From NCBI GenBank assembly GCA_963799245.1, contig CAWCWN010000003.1, forward strand, positions 1,860,001 through 1,924,000: a stretch of 64,000 bases of DNA. Direction: 5' to 3'. Positions within the stretch are counted from its first letter, which is position 1; the number at the start of each line of letters is the position of its first letter. Positions 37,577 to 46,469 of this stretch are shown here, one piece after another. The notes beneath the pieces are model-generated. The model was given only the letters and a program-made list of their open reading frames with translations. It was not told the DNA's origin and ran no database searches. Source of the stretch: CAWCWN01 sp963799245. GTDB taxonomy: Bacteria > Chloroflexota > Ktedonobacteria > Ktedonobacterales > Ktedonobacteraceae. Both the position numbers and the translations under genes were made by a program.

Positions 37577-38671
37577 TTGCGGCAATGCACATCTTGTGGA
37601 ACGAAGCTACCGGATAGAGCTCGCTACTGCGGTCGCTGCGGAGAGAAGCTCAGCAGACAAAGGTTACAGGGCACCATCAGCGTGAAGCGCAAACGCTTTG
37701 TACTGCCAGAGCGATCTACCAACGGGCACACTGCCCGTGTTACCCGTCCCCTCCCAATGCGCGAGGAGCCGGCGCAGGATGAAGCCGGGGTCGCGACGAT
37801 GCAGACAGCTACGCAGGAGGGCCCGGCCCAGGTGGACGCCATGCACCAGGCGCCAGAACCTCAAGCAGACGTGCGCGAGTTGGAGCCACCTCTTGCAGAC
37901 GCGTCTCCCCTTAGCGGCGAAACATCGCAGGGGCCAGCGCAGCAGCGCATAAGCGCAGCCACCACCTCAAAATTAAACGGCGGAGCGCGGGCCCGCGACG
38001 ATCAAGAGCATGGCGAGGATCACGGCCGCGTCGTCGAACCGGCCGTGGCGGGGCAGAGCGCGAGGCGCAGCCCTGCCGTAGCAGGCATGGTCATTGGCGT
38101 TGTCGCCTTTGCGCTCGTGGCGGTTGTCGCGGCAGCATTGATCTTCGTGGCACATCCCTTCTCCCAGGCGTCGAGCACGGCCCCGCTCGTCTCCACCGTC
38201 TCAAACCCTGCTAATGGCAGCGGGCTCAACCCCGTTGTGACCGCCTGTTCGACCTCCAGCACCTGCCTGACGCCGGCCGTACCTGCCGCAGGCAATGTAA
38301 ATCTGACCTTCTCCGGAGCAGTGGCGGGTCAGATGGCCATAACTACACTGGTAAGCTGTGGGGTTGGACCATCTGTAGCGGGCGGTCAGCAGTATCACCT
38401 CTCCGTCCTGGGCACGCTCAAGGGCAGGCAATATGGCTTCGCTTTTAGCATCTATCCCTATACCTACCCCAACACCTACACAGGCGCTGTCTCCAGCTTT
38501 TTTGGACCCGCCGGCGCCAACAGCTCCCTGGCACAATGGCGTTCGCACGCCCCGACTGGCGCGAGCGTCACTGTGAACAGCGAGGCCCTGTCCGGTACTC
38601 TCGCTATTAGCCTCACAGGCGCCAGTGACCACAGCACGGTCCATGTCGTAGGGAGCTGGACCTGTACGTGA
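37577..38671 (+). CDS. Zinc-ribbon single-pass membrane protein
   Basis: The TTG at 37577 is preferred because GGGGAGG lies 6 nt upstream and the protein then begins LRQCTSCGTKLPDRARYCGRCGEKL, a double CXXC zinc ribbon at the extreme N-terminus. A polar, Ala/Glu/Pro-rich region of about 150 residues precedes one hydrophobic helix (VAGMVIGVVAFALVAVVAAAL). The outside part of about 150 residues has four or more cysteines and a beta-rich look (YHLSVLGTLKGRQYGFAF). Typical of Ktedonobacteria-like proteins; function unknown. Confidence 0.75.
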   Translation: MRQCTSCGTKLPDRARYCGRCGEKLSRQRLQGTISVKRKRFVLPERSTNGHTARVTRPLPMREEPAQDEAGVATMQTATQEGPAQVDAMHQAPEPQADVRELEPPLADASPLSGETSQGPAQQRISAATTSKLNGGARARDDQEHGEDHGRVVEPAVAGQSARRSPAVAGMVIGVVAFALVAVVAAALIFVAHPFSQASSTAPLVSTVSNPANGSGLNPVVTACSTSSTCLTPAVPAAGNVNLTFSGAVAGQMAITTLVSCGVGPSVAGGQQYHLSVLGTLKGRQYGFAFSIYPYTYPNTYTGAVSSFFGPAGANSSLAQWRSHAPTGASVTVNSEALSGTLAISLTGASDHSTVHVVGSWTCT

Positions 38672-38763
38672 TTGACAATAACCCGCCGTGCCTGGTACTT
38701 TACACAATAGAGAATCGACGTTTATAGGGGTACCGCCTGGTGCTGCCCGTTGAAGGAGACGAA

Positions 38764-39945
38764 ATGAGCCAGCCTCTCAGTGGTATACGTGTTCTTGACC
38801 TCTCACGCCTGCTTCCAGGAGCCTATGCATCGCAAATGCTTGCCGACTTTGGCGCCGATGTCATCAAGGTCGAAGAGCCAGGCAGCGGCGATTATGGCCG
38901 CTTTATGCCTCCCACTGGTCCAGGGGGCATGAGCCTGTACTTTATTGCCATCAATCGCAACAAGCGCAGTCTTACCATGAACCTCAAGACAGAGCAGGGG
39001 CGCGAAATTTTTAAGCGCATGCTGCGGCATGCCGATGTGGTCCTGGAGAGCTTTCGCCCGGGTGTGATGGAGCGCCTGGGATTGGGTTATGAGCAACTGA
39101 AGGAGCTGCACCCGGGTATTATTTACTGCGCGATCAGCGGCTATGGCCAGGACGGCCCGTATCACCTGCGCGCGGGACATGATCTGAACTACGCCGGTTA
39201 TGCAGGTGTGTTGGACTACAACCGCAGCCCCGCCGGCGAACCTGTTATGCCGCCTTCTCAGCTTGCCGACCTGGTCGGGGGCAGCTACATGGCCGTGATC
39301 GGCATACTTACCGCGGTAATAGGGCGCACGCAGACGGGGGCGGGTCGCAAGGTTGACGTCTCGATGACCGAGGGCGTGATGTCGCTCTTACCACTGGTCG
39401 CCAGCGCCTATCTCAATAGCGGCAGGGCCCCGCTGCCTGGTCGCTCCGCCCTGGATGGTGGTTTGCCCTGCTACAATATTTACGCCACAAAAGACGGTAA
39501 GCATATCACGCTTGCCGCGCTCGAACCTAAATTCTGGCATACATTCTGTACCCACATAGGTCACCTCGAGCTCCTGCCATTTCATACGCCGGTCGGCCCC
39601 AGCGAGCGAGAGCAGGCCATGGATATATTGCGCGCGGTCTTTAAGACCAGAACGCGCGACGAGTGGGTTGCAGAACTGGGCGAGATCGACGCCTGTATCG
39701 GTCCGATCTACAGTATCGACGAGGCCTTGAACGACGCGCATGCCCGGGCTCGCGGCGCCACGCTTACCAGCAGCTTTGCGGAAGGTACTTTGCGCACCCT
39801 GCCCACCTTCCCACGCCTATCTGGTGTCGAGGATGAGCAGCGCTATCCACCGCCAGAGATGGGTGAACACAGTGATGAATTGCTGTGCGAAGCTGGTTAC
39901 AGCCAGTTTGAGATAGAGCAATTTCGAGCAGGAGGCGCGATTTGA
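38764..39945 (+). CDS. CaiB/BaiF-type (family III) CoA-transferase
   Basis: A 393-residue enzyme that moves CoA between carboxylic acids. The start at 38764 (MSQPLSGIRVLDLSRLLPGAY) follows AAGGAG. ADFGADVIKVEEPGSGDYGR and NRNKRSLTMNLKTEQG are family blocks, and the catalytic aspartate is in GHDLNYAGYAG near residue 140. The nearest enzymes act on carnitine, bile acid or oxalate-type substrates. Its stop overlaps the TTG of the next gene, so the two are coupled. Confidence 0.92.
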   Translation: MSQPLSGIRVLDLSRLLPGAYASQMLADFGADVIKVEEPGSGDYGRFMPPTGPGGMSLYFIAINRNKRSLTMNLKTEQGREIFKRMLRHADVVLESFRPGVMERLGLGYEQLKELHPGIIYCAISGYGQDGPYHLRAGHDLNYAGYAGVLDYNRSPAGEPVMPPSQLADLVGGSYMAVIGILTAVIGRTQTGAGRKVDVSMTEGVMSLLPLVASAYLNSGRAPLPGRSALDGGLPCYNIYATKDGKHITLAALEPKFWHTFCTHIGHLELLPFHTPVGPSEREQAMDILRAVFKTRTRDEWVAELGEIDACIGPIYSIDEALNDAHARARGATLTSSFAEGTLRTLPTFPRLSGVEDEQRYPPPEMGEHSDELLCEAGYSQFEIEQFRAGGAI

Positions 39946-41120
39946 ACGCCAATCAGATCAAGGACCAGGCCGAGCGCCTAATGGACCAGTACATCGAAGA
40001 CCTGCGAGCAACCGTAAATATCGACTCCGGCACCTATACCAAGGCCGGCGTAGACCAGGTGGGAGCCTATTTGCAAGAGCGCTTCCAGGCTCGCGGCTTC
40101 GCCACCCGCTTCGAGCGACAGGAGCAGCTGGGCGACCACCTGGTGGCCACCCATACGGGCGCAGCACCTCAGGGAGCGCGCATTCTCTTGATCGGCCATA
40201 TCGACACCGTTTTTCCCGCGGGTGAGGCGCAGCGCCGCCCATTTGCCGTCAGCCACCAGAGTGGCGGCCGCATTGCGACCGGGCCGGGCGTACTGGATAT
40301 GAAGTCTGGCGTCCTGATCGGTCTGTATGGACTCTCTATCCTTATTGATGCCACGCTGGTAAACTACCAGCGCGTCACCTTCGTCTGCAACAGTGATGAA
40401 GAGATTGGTTCTCCCAGTAGCAAACCCTTAATCCAGGAATTGGCGCGCCAGGCCGACGCCGTCATCGTGCTGGAGCCCGGACGCGCCGAAAACACCGTCG
40501 TCTCCGCGCGCCGCAGCTCGGGGCAATACCGGGTCGAGGTGTACGGCGTCGCCGCGCACGCAGGGGTTGAGCCGCAGCGAGGGCGCAACGCCATACTTGA
40601 GCTCTCTTACCAGGTGCAGAAGATGCAGGCCCTCAATGGCGCGATCCCCGGGACCTCCATCAGTGTAGGAGTCATTCATGGCGGTGAGCGCACCAATGTT
40701 GTGCCCGACTATGCCTATTGTGATATTGATGTACGCGCGAGCGATGGCACGGCTAGCGCAGCTATCGAGGCTGCCATGCGCAGGGTCACGCAGCAAAAGG
40801 TCCTGCAGGGGACGCGTATCACCCTCAGCGGCAGTATGATCTCGCAGCCCTTTGAGCGCAACGAACGCAATGCTCTCCTGCTGCGCCTGGCGCAGCAGGT
40901 GGGCAATGAGCTAGGCCTGAAGATAGAAGGTGTTGGCAGCGGGGGCGCCTCGGACGCCAATAATACCTCGCCGCTTGGTATACCGACAATTGACGGACTG
41001 GGCGCAGGTGGTGGCCTCGCCCACAATGCGGGCGAATTTGTCGAACTCGACTATCTGCCGACGCGCATCGCCCTGCTCGCGGGACTGGTTGCGGCAGTAG
41101 CGGGACTGCCGCAAAAATAG
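39942..41120 (+). CDS. M20-family metallopeptidase (carboxypeptidase G2/ArgE-like)
   Basis: 392 residues. The TTG start at 39942 has AGGAGG 5 nt upstream and overlaps the CoA-transferase stop. Zinc ligands are visible in LIGHIDTVF, GPGVLDMKSG, NSDEEIGS and the C-terminal GLAHNAGEF. A dimerisation domain lies between (HAGVEPQRGRNAILEL). Members cleave C-terminal glutamate or N-acyl groups. Coupling to a CoA-transferase suggests degradation of an acyl-amino acid, which is inference. Confidence 0.9.
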   Translation: MNANQIKDQAERLMDQYIEDLRATVNIDSGTYTKAGVDQVGAYLQERFQARGFATRFERQEQLGDHLVATHTGAAPQGARILLIGHIDTVFPAGEAQRRPFAVSHQSGGRIATGPGVLDMKSGVLIGLYGLSILIDATLVNYQRVTFVCNSDEEIGSPSSKPLIQELARQADAVIVLEPGRAENTVVSARRSSGQYRVEVYGVAAHAGVEPQRGRNAILELSYQVQKMQALNGAIPGTSISVGVIHGGERTNVVPDYAYCDIDVRASDGTASAAIEAAMRRVTQQKVLQGTRITLSGSMISQPFERNERNALLLRLAQQVGNELGLKIEGVGSGGASDANNTSPLGIPTIDGLGAGGGLAHNAGEFVELDYLPTRIALLAGLVAAVAGLPQK

Positions 41121-41179
41121 CGCGCTATGCTACACTTGACGCTATAAAACCTGGGCGGCCTGCGCTGAGGAGATTGAAC

Positions 41180-41218
41180 GTGGCGTTAAAGAAGATTTGC
41201 GCATTTGCACACGTGTAA
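41180..41218 (+). other. 12-codon reading frame with good ribosome site, possible gene remnant
   Basis: GAGGAG, 6 nt, then GTG and VALKKICAFAHV followed by a stop. It is too short to identify. It might be a leader peptide or the start of a deleted gene, like the two remnants near 31-32 kb. Nothing else is seen between 41121 and 41228. Confidence 0.25.
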
Positions 41219-41228
41219 TCTGCGGCAA

Positions 41229-42077
41229 TTACTTATACGCTACCACCCCGAAGGCCTCTGGCCTGCGCACAACGCGACGAAATCCCGCCTCATGCAGCCG
41301 GTGTATGACCCCACGGGCCACCGTGCCGCCGGACTTGCTGTTCAGGTTTCCTATATAGTGAAACAATCTGCCACCTCTCTTTAGCACGCGCAAGAGCTGG
41401 CGGTAGAAAGCGCCTCCGTATAGCTCACCCGCCAGGCTAAAGACCGGCGGGTCATGCAGGATGCATGCAAAGCTTTCGGCCTCGAAGGTGGGCACCACCT
41501 CACTCGCGTCGCCCATCACCTGCTGAATTTTGGGATTGGCAAATAGATCTCGTGACCAGGGATTAAGGCGCGCAATCGCTTGAGCTCCGGGGTCGAGCTC
41601 GATAGTCACAACCTGCTGCGCGCTCTTTGCGGCTACAATCGCCGTGTAACCCAGCCCCGTTGCCGTGTCCAGGACACGCCCGCCTATGGGAGCGATGGTG
41701 GCAACCTTTTTTAAGGTATCTTGCAGCGGGTCCGTAGCGACGATGCGGTGCATGCTAAAGCCCGCGATAAGCATGCTCGGCGCGCTGAGCGTCGGGAGCA
41801 GGCTGCAGACACGCTGGGTCAGCTCCGAGAACAGCGCAATCGTTCGCAATCTGCCATCCTCGAGCACAAAGCAATTGGTCCGCGCCTGCTCAATCTTCCT
41901 GATCTGCTGCCAGTCCAGCTGCTCACCGCTCGGGAAACTCACCCCGGCGGCGCTGAGAGCCGCGCTTACGCTGGAGATGCCCAGGTCAGGTGAGATCTCC
42001 GCAGATGGCAGTCCGAGCTTGTGAGCTGCCAGGAGTGGCTCAAGCTGGATGTAGGATAGAACGATGGGCTGTTGCAT
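41229..42077 (-). CDS. SAM-dependent methyltransferase (COG2521-like)
   Basis: 282 residues. The Rossmann-type methyltransferase core begins at about 130 with GGRVLDTATGLGYTAIVAA; the acidic motif is TIELDPGAQAIARLN, and the active-site-like loop is CILHDPPVFSLAGELYG. This resembles a predicted methyltransferase group better known from archaea. The N-terminal 120 residues are a separate helical part. Substrate unknown. It is convergent with the M20 gene and divergent from mraZ. Confidence 0.78.
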   Translation of the reverse strand: MQQPIVLSYIQLEPLLAAHKLGLPSAEISPDLGISSVSAALSAAGVSFPSGEQLDWQQIRKIEQARTNCFVLEDGRLRTIALFSELTQRVCSLLPTLSAPSMLIAGFSMHRIVATDPLQDTLKKVATIAPIGGRVLDTATGLGYTAIVAAKSAQQVVTIELDPGAQAIARLNPWSRDLFANPKIQQVMGDASEVVPTFEAESFACILHDPPVFSLAGELYGGAFYRQLLRVLKRGGRLFHYIGNLNSKSGGTVARGVIHRLHEAGFRRVVRRPEAFGVVAYK

Positions 42078-42318
42078 AGCATAGAAGCTCCCGCTGGTTC
42101 TTAAGCGGAGCTATCCCTTTATGTTTTGTTTCGTATGTGAGATGCCGTGAGAGCTTGTTCTGCAGTGATTGTATGGCGAGAATAGCGCTGTGTCAACAGT
42201 TGCGCGGCGCGTGCATCGCTCCCGGATGAATACCGTTTAAGCCTGATATAAATAACGGGCATATTTTTTATATAGTAATGCGCCTCTAAGCCGGAGATTT
42301 TTACATGCTTGTTCCGAC

Positions 42319-42363
42319 TTATCCACAAGTTATCCACTTGTGTAAGCACAAATTGGTGGATAA
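42319..42363 (+). promoter_or_regulatory. Cluster of three DnaA-box-like sites
   Basis: TTATCCACA at 42319-42327 (exact consensus TTATNCACA), TTATCCACT at 42330-42338, and on the other strand TTATCCACC at 42363-42355. Spacing is 2 bp and 16 bp. dnaA and dnaN are not nearby, so this is more likely a regulatory site than the origin. Confidence 0.55.
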
Positions 42364-42390
42364 CACCCTTTTCGCTTTCTATAGTTTTCT

Positions 42391-42398
42391 GGTATAAT
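42391..42398 (+). promoter_or_regulatory. mraZ promoter, extended -10
   Basis: TGGTATAAT ends at 42398, a consensus -10 with the TGN extension, which can compensate for the weak -35 region. Transcription should start near 42405, inside the GTGGGG repeats, so a bound repressor would block it. Confidence 0.65.
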
Positions 42399-42400
42399 GA

Positions 42401-42460
42401 AGTGGGGAGAAGTGGGGAGGATTGGTGAGTTTGAACGGTGAGTGGGGAGAGAGGGTGAGG
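42401..42460 (+). promoter_or_regulatory. Probable MraZ operator (10-bp periodic GTGGGG repeats)
   Basis: AGTGGGGAGA at 42401, AGTGGGGAGG at 42411, a degenerate ATTGGTGAGT at 42421, then AGTGGGGAGA at 42441 and GAGGGTGAGG at 42451. The 10-bp spacing of TGGG-type boxes is the pattern bound by MraZ of other bacteria, which represses its own dcw operon. It lies just downstream of the -10. Confidence 0.7.
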
Positions 42461-42528
42461 GATGCCTGAAAAGAGGGAGAACTCCGCTCACGGGCACCAC
42501 CTGTTGTTGGCTCTATTATGGGTAAACT

Positions 42529-42936
42529 ATGTTTCTTGGCGAATACGAACATACAATTGACGCAAAAGGACGTATGGCGGTGCCCGCCAAATTTCGGGCT
42601 CAGATGAACGCCGGCGCCGTCGTGAGTAAGGGCATGGGTACCTGTTTATCTATATATACTATGCAGCGCTGGGAGGAGAAATCGGCCGAGCTTGCGACTG
42701 GTAAAACAAGTGATGAATTGCGTGATTTTGAACGGCGCATTTATCCCAGCGCGAGCGAGATCGAACTTGATGCGCAGGGGCGTATGGTTATACCGGCCAA
42801 ATTACGCGAGTACGCGGATTTAGGGAATGAAGTAACGGTGGCTGGTGTGCGTGATCATTTTGAAATATGGGATCGAGCGGCCTGGCTACGTTATCAGGAC
42901 CGCCTGGATACCGAGGGAACTGAAATACCATTTTAG
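42529..42936 (+). CDS. mraZ: Transcriptional regulator MraZ
   Basis: 135 residues with two AbrB-like SpoVT domains: MFLGEYEHTIDAKGRMAVPAKFR at the start and SEIELDAQGRMVIPAKLREYA in the second half. Each carries the conserved D-x-K/Q-G-R motif. It acts as a ring-shaped repressor or activator of the division and cell wall cluster that it heads. The length is near normal. The upstream repeats fit autoregulation. Confidence 0.96.
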   Translation: MFLGEYEHTIDAKGRMAVPAKFRAQMNAGAVVSKGMGTCLSIYTMQRWEEKSAELATGKTSDELRDFERRIYPSASEIELDAQGRMVIPAKLREYADLGNEVTVAGVRDHFEIWDRAAWLRYQDRLDTEGTEIPF

Positions 42937-42961
42937 CAAAATCTAGACGAATACAGGAATT

Positions 42962-43949
42962 ATGCGAACACAACATGTGCCGGTGATGCTGGAAGAAGTG
43001 CTACAGTTCCTTCAACCCCGACCTGGAGGCGTATATATCGATGGCACGCTGGGTGGAGGTGGCCATACTGAAGCTATATTAGAGCGATCTGCTCCCGCTG
43101 GCAGGGTGCTTGGCATCGATACGGATGCGCAGGCGCTGGCGAGGGTGCAGGAGCGCCTGGCGGAAGCGGTAAATAATGGGCGCTTGCTTCTCAAACAGGG
43201 AAACTTTGCCGAACTGACCCGTATAGTCGACGAGGTCGGTTTCGTATCTATAGAGGGTGTCCTGCTCGACCTTGGATTTTCGTCTGATCAGATGGATGAC
43301 CCCGAACGGGGCTTTGCTTTCGGCGCAGATGGCCCACTGGATATGCGGCTTGATCAACGTCAGGCTGTAACCGCCGCTGATCTTGTGAACAGCGCGAGCG
43401 AGCAGGAGCTTGCGGATATGTTCTGGCGCTATGGTGAGGAGAGGCGCTCGCGCCAGATCGCGCGGCGCATCGTCCACGCGCGCACGCGCGGCCCGCTAGT
43501 GCGTACCACGCAGCTGGCGGAACTGGCGGCGGCTGGCGTTTCTTATCGCCAGGGAGCGATCCATCCGGCGACAAAAACATTTCAAGCCCTGCGCATCGCA
43601 GTCAATTCTGAGCTGGAGCAGCTGGAGGCGGTTCTCCCTCAGATAGTGGATGTGCTGAGAGAGGGGGGGAAGGGACGATCGAGGTGGAGATGAGGAGAGT
43701 GAGCGGTGTGGCAGAATGGTAATTATCGCCTTTCATTCGTTAGAGGATCGACTGGTCAAAGAGTTTATGCGGCGTGAAGCACGGGATTGTATCTGCCCGC
43801 CCCACGTACCTGTGTGCGTGTGCGGTCACAAAGCTCGCTTACGCCTTTTAACATCTAAGCCGGTGGTACCCACGCCACAGGAGGTTGCCGCTAATCCGCG
43901 CGCTCGTAGCGCCAAACTACGGGCCGCCGAAATAGTTGTTGGTTCGTAG
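42962..43949 (+). CDS. rsmH: 16S rRNA cytosine-N4 methyltransferase RsmH, one frameshift
   Basis: Methylates C1402 of 16S rRNA. The N-terminal frame 42962-43693 has PRPGGVYIDGTLGGGGHTE and GVLLDLGFSSDQMDDPERGF. The last part, 43716-43949, has MVIIAFHSLEDRLVKEFM and the cysteine cluster CICPPHVPVCVCGH. The two frames join if one G is removed from the run of seven G at 43663-43669, which then reads through an insertion of some 15 charged residues before MVIIAFH. All other genes of the cluster are intact. Confidence 0.92.
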
Positions 43950-44025
43950 TGCGTCATAGTAATGTAGGGATCATGGCTATCTTCAGGGCCTGCAGTGCGC
44001 GTCCTCATACAAAGGAATGCAACGT

Positions 44026-44424
44026 ATGTATCGCCAGAAAGTCCGAGCCGCTGCTGCAAAGGCTGCGCCGGCCAAGCCCATACTGGCTGCCAAGCGACGC
44101 CGACAACTCTATCCGTTTTTTTTCTCCATGGGCCCGGTCGCTTTATGCATCAGCAGTGTGCTACTGGTTGGACTGATGGCCGTCCTGTACCTTACCCAGC
44201 AGGGGCAGGCCGTCGCGGTCAACCAGAAACTTCAGGATATACGCACGCAACAGGTCGCTCTACAGCGACAAAATCAGGATCTTGTCAACATCATCGCCCA
44301 GGAGCAGGCACCTGGCTATATTGCCGATCACGCTCAGGCGCAGGGGCTGATACCGGCCGATCCAAAGCTTGTGCAAATACTGGTGGTCAAACGCCTGGAG
44401 CGACTGCGTAGCATAGACGGGTGA
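44026..44424 (+). CDS. ftsL: FtsL/DivIC-like septum protein
   Basis: About 132 residues. A basic cytoplasmic tail, one membrane helix (VALCISSVLLVGLMAVLYLT), then a coiled coil (VNQKLQDIRTQQVALQRQNQDL) and APGYIADHAQAQGLIPAD, the usual FtsL ending. The start at ATG 44026 is preferred over 44017 because AAAGGA is properly spaced. It bridges FtsQ-type and FtsI/FtsW proteins in the division complex. Position between rsmH and ftsI supports the assignment. Confidence 0.8.
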   Translation: MYRQKVRAAAAKAAPAKPILAAKRRRQLYPFFFSMGPVALCISSVLLVGLMAVLYLTQQGQAVAVNQKLQDIRTQQVALQRQNQDLVNIIAQEQAPGYIADHAQAQGLIPADPKLVQILVVKRLERLRSIDG

Positions 44425-44461
44425 AGTGTCTGGACATGTACAACGCGAAAGGAGAAGCTAG

Positions 44462-46216
44462 ATGAGTGGAGAGCTGCGCCGCGCACGCAATCGGCAGATG
44501 CTCATCTTCCTACTTGTTTGCGCTGGCATGCTAGGACTTCTGGGTAGGTTATATTATTGGCAAATCGCGCGCGGAGGTCAACTGGCGGCCATGGCAAACG
44601 CCGAGCATACGCAAAACCAGGTATTGAATGCTCCGCGCGGACTGGTTTATGATGCACAGGGACGCATCCTGGCAACGAATGTTGTGCGCGATGATGTCTA
44701 TGTTGAGCCGATCCAGTTCAAACAGGACTTCCCGGCCGATACGTCCCAGCGTGAACTGCAGAAACTTGTGGGGGCCCTGCACCAGGTTTTACCGGAGGTT
44801 TCGACGACAACGCTCTATCAAGACTTTGCGCTGAATGCCTGGATGGTGCGGATTGCCAGTCGCATTGATCCCGCACAGAGCCAGCGCCTGCGCGCGCTGC
44901 AACTGGCAGACACTTTTTTGCAGCCGCGTACCTGGCGCATCTACCCGCAAGGGACGACCGCGGCGCAGATACTGGGTTTTGTGCAGCAAAGCGACAGCAG
45001 CAGCGTGGGTGTATATGGCCTGGAACGCCAGTACGATGCGCTTCTGGCCGGCAAGCCTGGCAGCTTTACGGCGGAGACCGATCTGAATGGCAACCCCCTG
45101 GTGGGGTCGAGCGTAGATCAGCCGGCCGTGCCCGGGGCCAACCTGACGCTCACGATCGATAGTACGATCGAGTACATGGTGGAGAAGGGCCTGGCCAGCG
45201 CGCTGCAGCAGATGGACGCCCTGAGCGGCAGCGTTGTTGTGTTGAACGCGCGTACGGGCGCGGTGGTGTCTATGGCCGGGGTCCCCAGCTTCGATCCCAA
45301 TGCGTATGGCAGCTACGCCAGTCGTAAAGGTTGTCTCGGCACAGAAGAGGTGTTCTTAAACCCTGCGCTCTACTGCGAGTATGAGCCGGGCTCGACCATG
45401 AAGGCGGTGACCATGGCGGCCGCCCTTGACCAGGGATTGATTACGCCTGATACGAGCCTGTATGACCCTGGCGTGATCTACTTTCCTGACGCGGATGCGG
45501 TGAGGAACTGGGAGGATCTGGGATACGGCCATGAGACCATGACCCAGGTGCTTGAGCACTCGGCAAATGTCGGCGCCGCCTATGTCGCGCACAACATTCT
45601 GGGGCCGCAGCACTATTATCCCTACCTGGCGAACTTTGGCTTTGGACGGTCGACGGGCATTGATAGTCCGGAAGAGATAGGCTCCTACCGCACTCCGACT
45701 AACGCTCCCGGCGTATGGTCGGTGAGCGATCTCACGCGCCAGGCCTTTGGCCAGAGCATTCTGGCGACGCCGCTGCAGGTTGCCATGGCCTACCAGGCGA
45801 TTGCAGATGGGGGCATAATGATGCGCCCGTATCTGGTGGCCTCGATTAACAATAATGGCCATGTCACAGCGACGACCGCGGGGGTGATACGGCGCGTAAT
45901 CAGCGCGCATGCGGCCTCGCTCCTGACGGGTATGCTTGAACATGTGGTAACGGATGGCCTGGGACAGCCAGTGCGCATACCTGGTTATACAATAGCCGCA
46001 AAGACGGGCACGGCTACATCCCAGGGCCTTGCCGCTGATCAGACCGAGGCATCGGTGGCGGGATTTATTCCCGCCTCAAATCCGCAGTTTGTGATCCTGG
46101 TAAAAATCGATCATCCACAGACGGCCATTTATGGCGGTACAGCGGCGGCCCCCCTGTGGAAGGCCATCGCCCAGGAGTTGCTGGAATACTATGCCATTCC
46201 TCCTGACGCCGCCTGA
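44462..46216 (+). CDS. ftsI: Septal transpeptidase FtsI / PBP2-like (class B PBP)
   Basis: A 584-residue class B penicillin-binding protein. One N-terminal helix (MLIFLLVCAGMLGLLGRLYYW) is followed by the pedestal domain with RGLVYDAQGRILATN. The transpeptidase motifs are STMK at 311-314, SAN at 367-369 and KTG at 514-516. GGAG precedes the ATG. It ends the first block of the cluster; a 253-bp gap follows before ftsW. Confidence 0.95.
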   Translation: MSGELRRARNRQMLIFLLVCAGMLGLLGRLYYWQIARGGQLAAMANAEHTQNQVLNAPRGLVYDAQGRILATNVVRDDVYVEPIQFKQDFPADTSQRELQKLVGALHQVLPEVSTTTLYQDFALNAWMVRIASRIDPAQSQRLRALQLADTFLQPRTWRIYPQGTTAAQILGFVQQSDSSSVGVYGLERQYDALLAGKPGSFTAETDLNGNPLVGSSVDQPAVPGANLTLTIDSTIEYMVEKGLASALQQMDALSGSVVVLNARTGAVVSMAGVPSFDPNAYGSYASRKGCLGTEEVFLNPALYCEYEPGSTMKAVTMAAALDQGLITPDTSLYDPGVIYFPDADAVRNWEDLGYGHETMTQVLEHSANVGAAYVAHNILGPQHYYPYLANFGFGRSTGIDSPEEIGSYRTPTNAPGVWSVSDLTRQAFGQSILATPLQVAMAYQAIADGGIMMRPYLVASINNNGHVTATTAGVIRRVISAHAASLLTGMLEHVVTDGLGQPVRIPGYTIAAKTGTATSQGLAADQTEASVAGFIPASNPQFVILVKIDHPQTAIYGGTAAAPLWKAIAQELLEYYAIPPDAA

Positions 46217-46413
46217 ATTCAGGAGCGTACCAGGAGTCCAGGCGGGAACAGACGTGTAGTGTTGTAGAGATAAGGGTATGTATATGGGTAGGGAATTACA
46301 TGGCGAGGGGATAGACGTTTATATGCCAGACAGGCACAACACAGTTTTTATGCTAGCCGGGCTCTTTCAGCGCCTGCCTTTCTCTTATCAATGTGACTTT
46401 CATCTGAGATAAG

Positions 46414-46419
46414 TATAAT
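46414..46419 (+). promoter_or_regulatory. Possible internal promoter upstream of ftsW
   Basis: A perfect TATAAT in the 253-bp gap after ftsI, 50 bp before the ftsW start. The -35 region is not consensus. The gap shows no gene, so this may drive ftsW-murG-murC-murB-ftsQ separately. Confidence 0.4.
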
Positions 46420-46469
46420 GGAAATAATGTTCTATGTCAAGGGCTGATTAGCGAGAAATGTGAGCGTCC

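Larger units (their letters stand above)
42078..42528 (+). promoter_or_regulatory. 451-bp control region of the dcw cluster
   Basis: Holds three DnaA-box-like sites (42319-42363), an extended -10 promoter (42391-42398) and a series of GTGGGG decamers (42401-42460), each listed separately. The stretch 42120-42300 has an A/T-rich patch (TTTTTTATATAG near 42266) and no gene that I trust. Confidence 0.8.

Noticed and set aside
42240..42370. Chromosomal origin of replication
   Set aside because: DnaA-like boxes and an A/T-rich patch occur, but dnaA, dnaN and gyrase genes are absent and only three boxes were found. A regulatory site is more likely.
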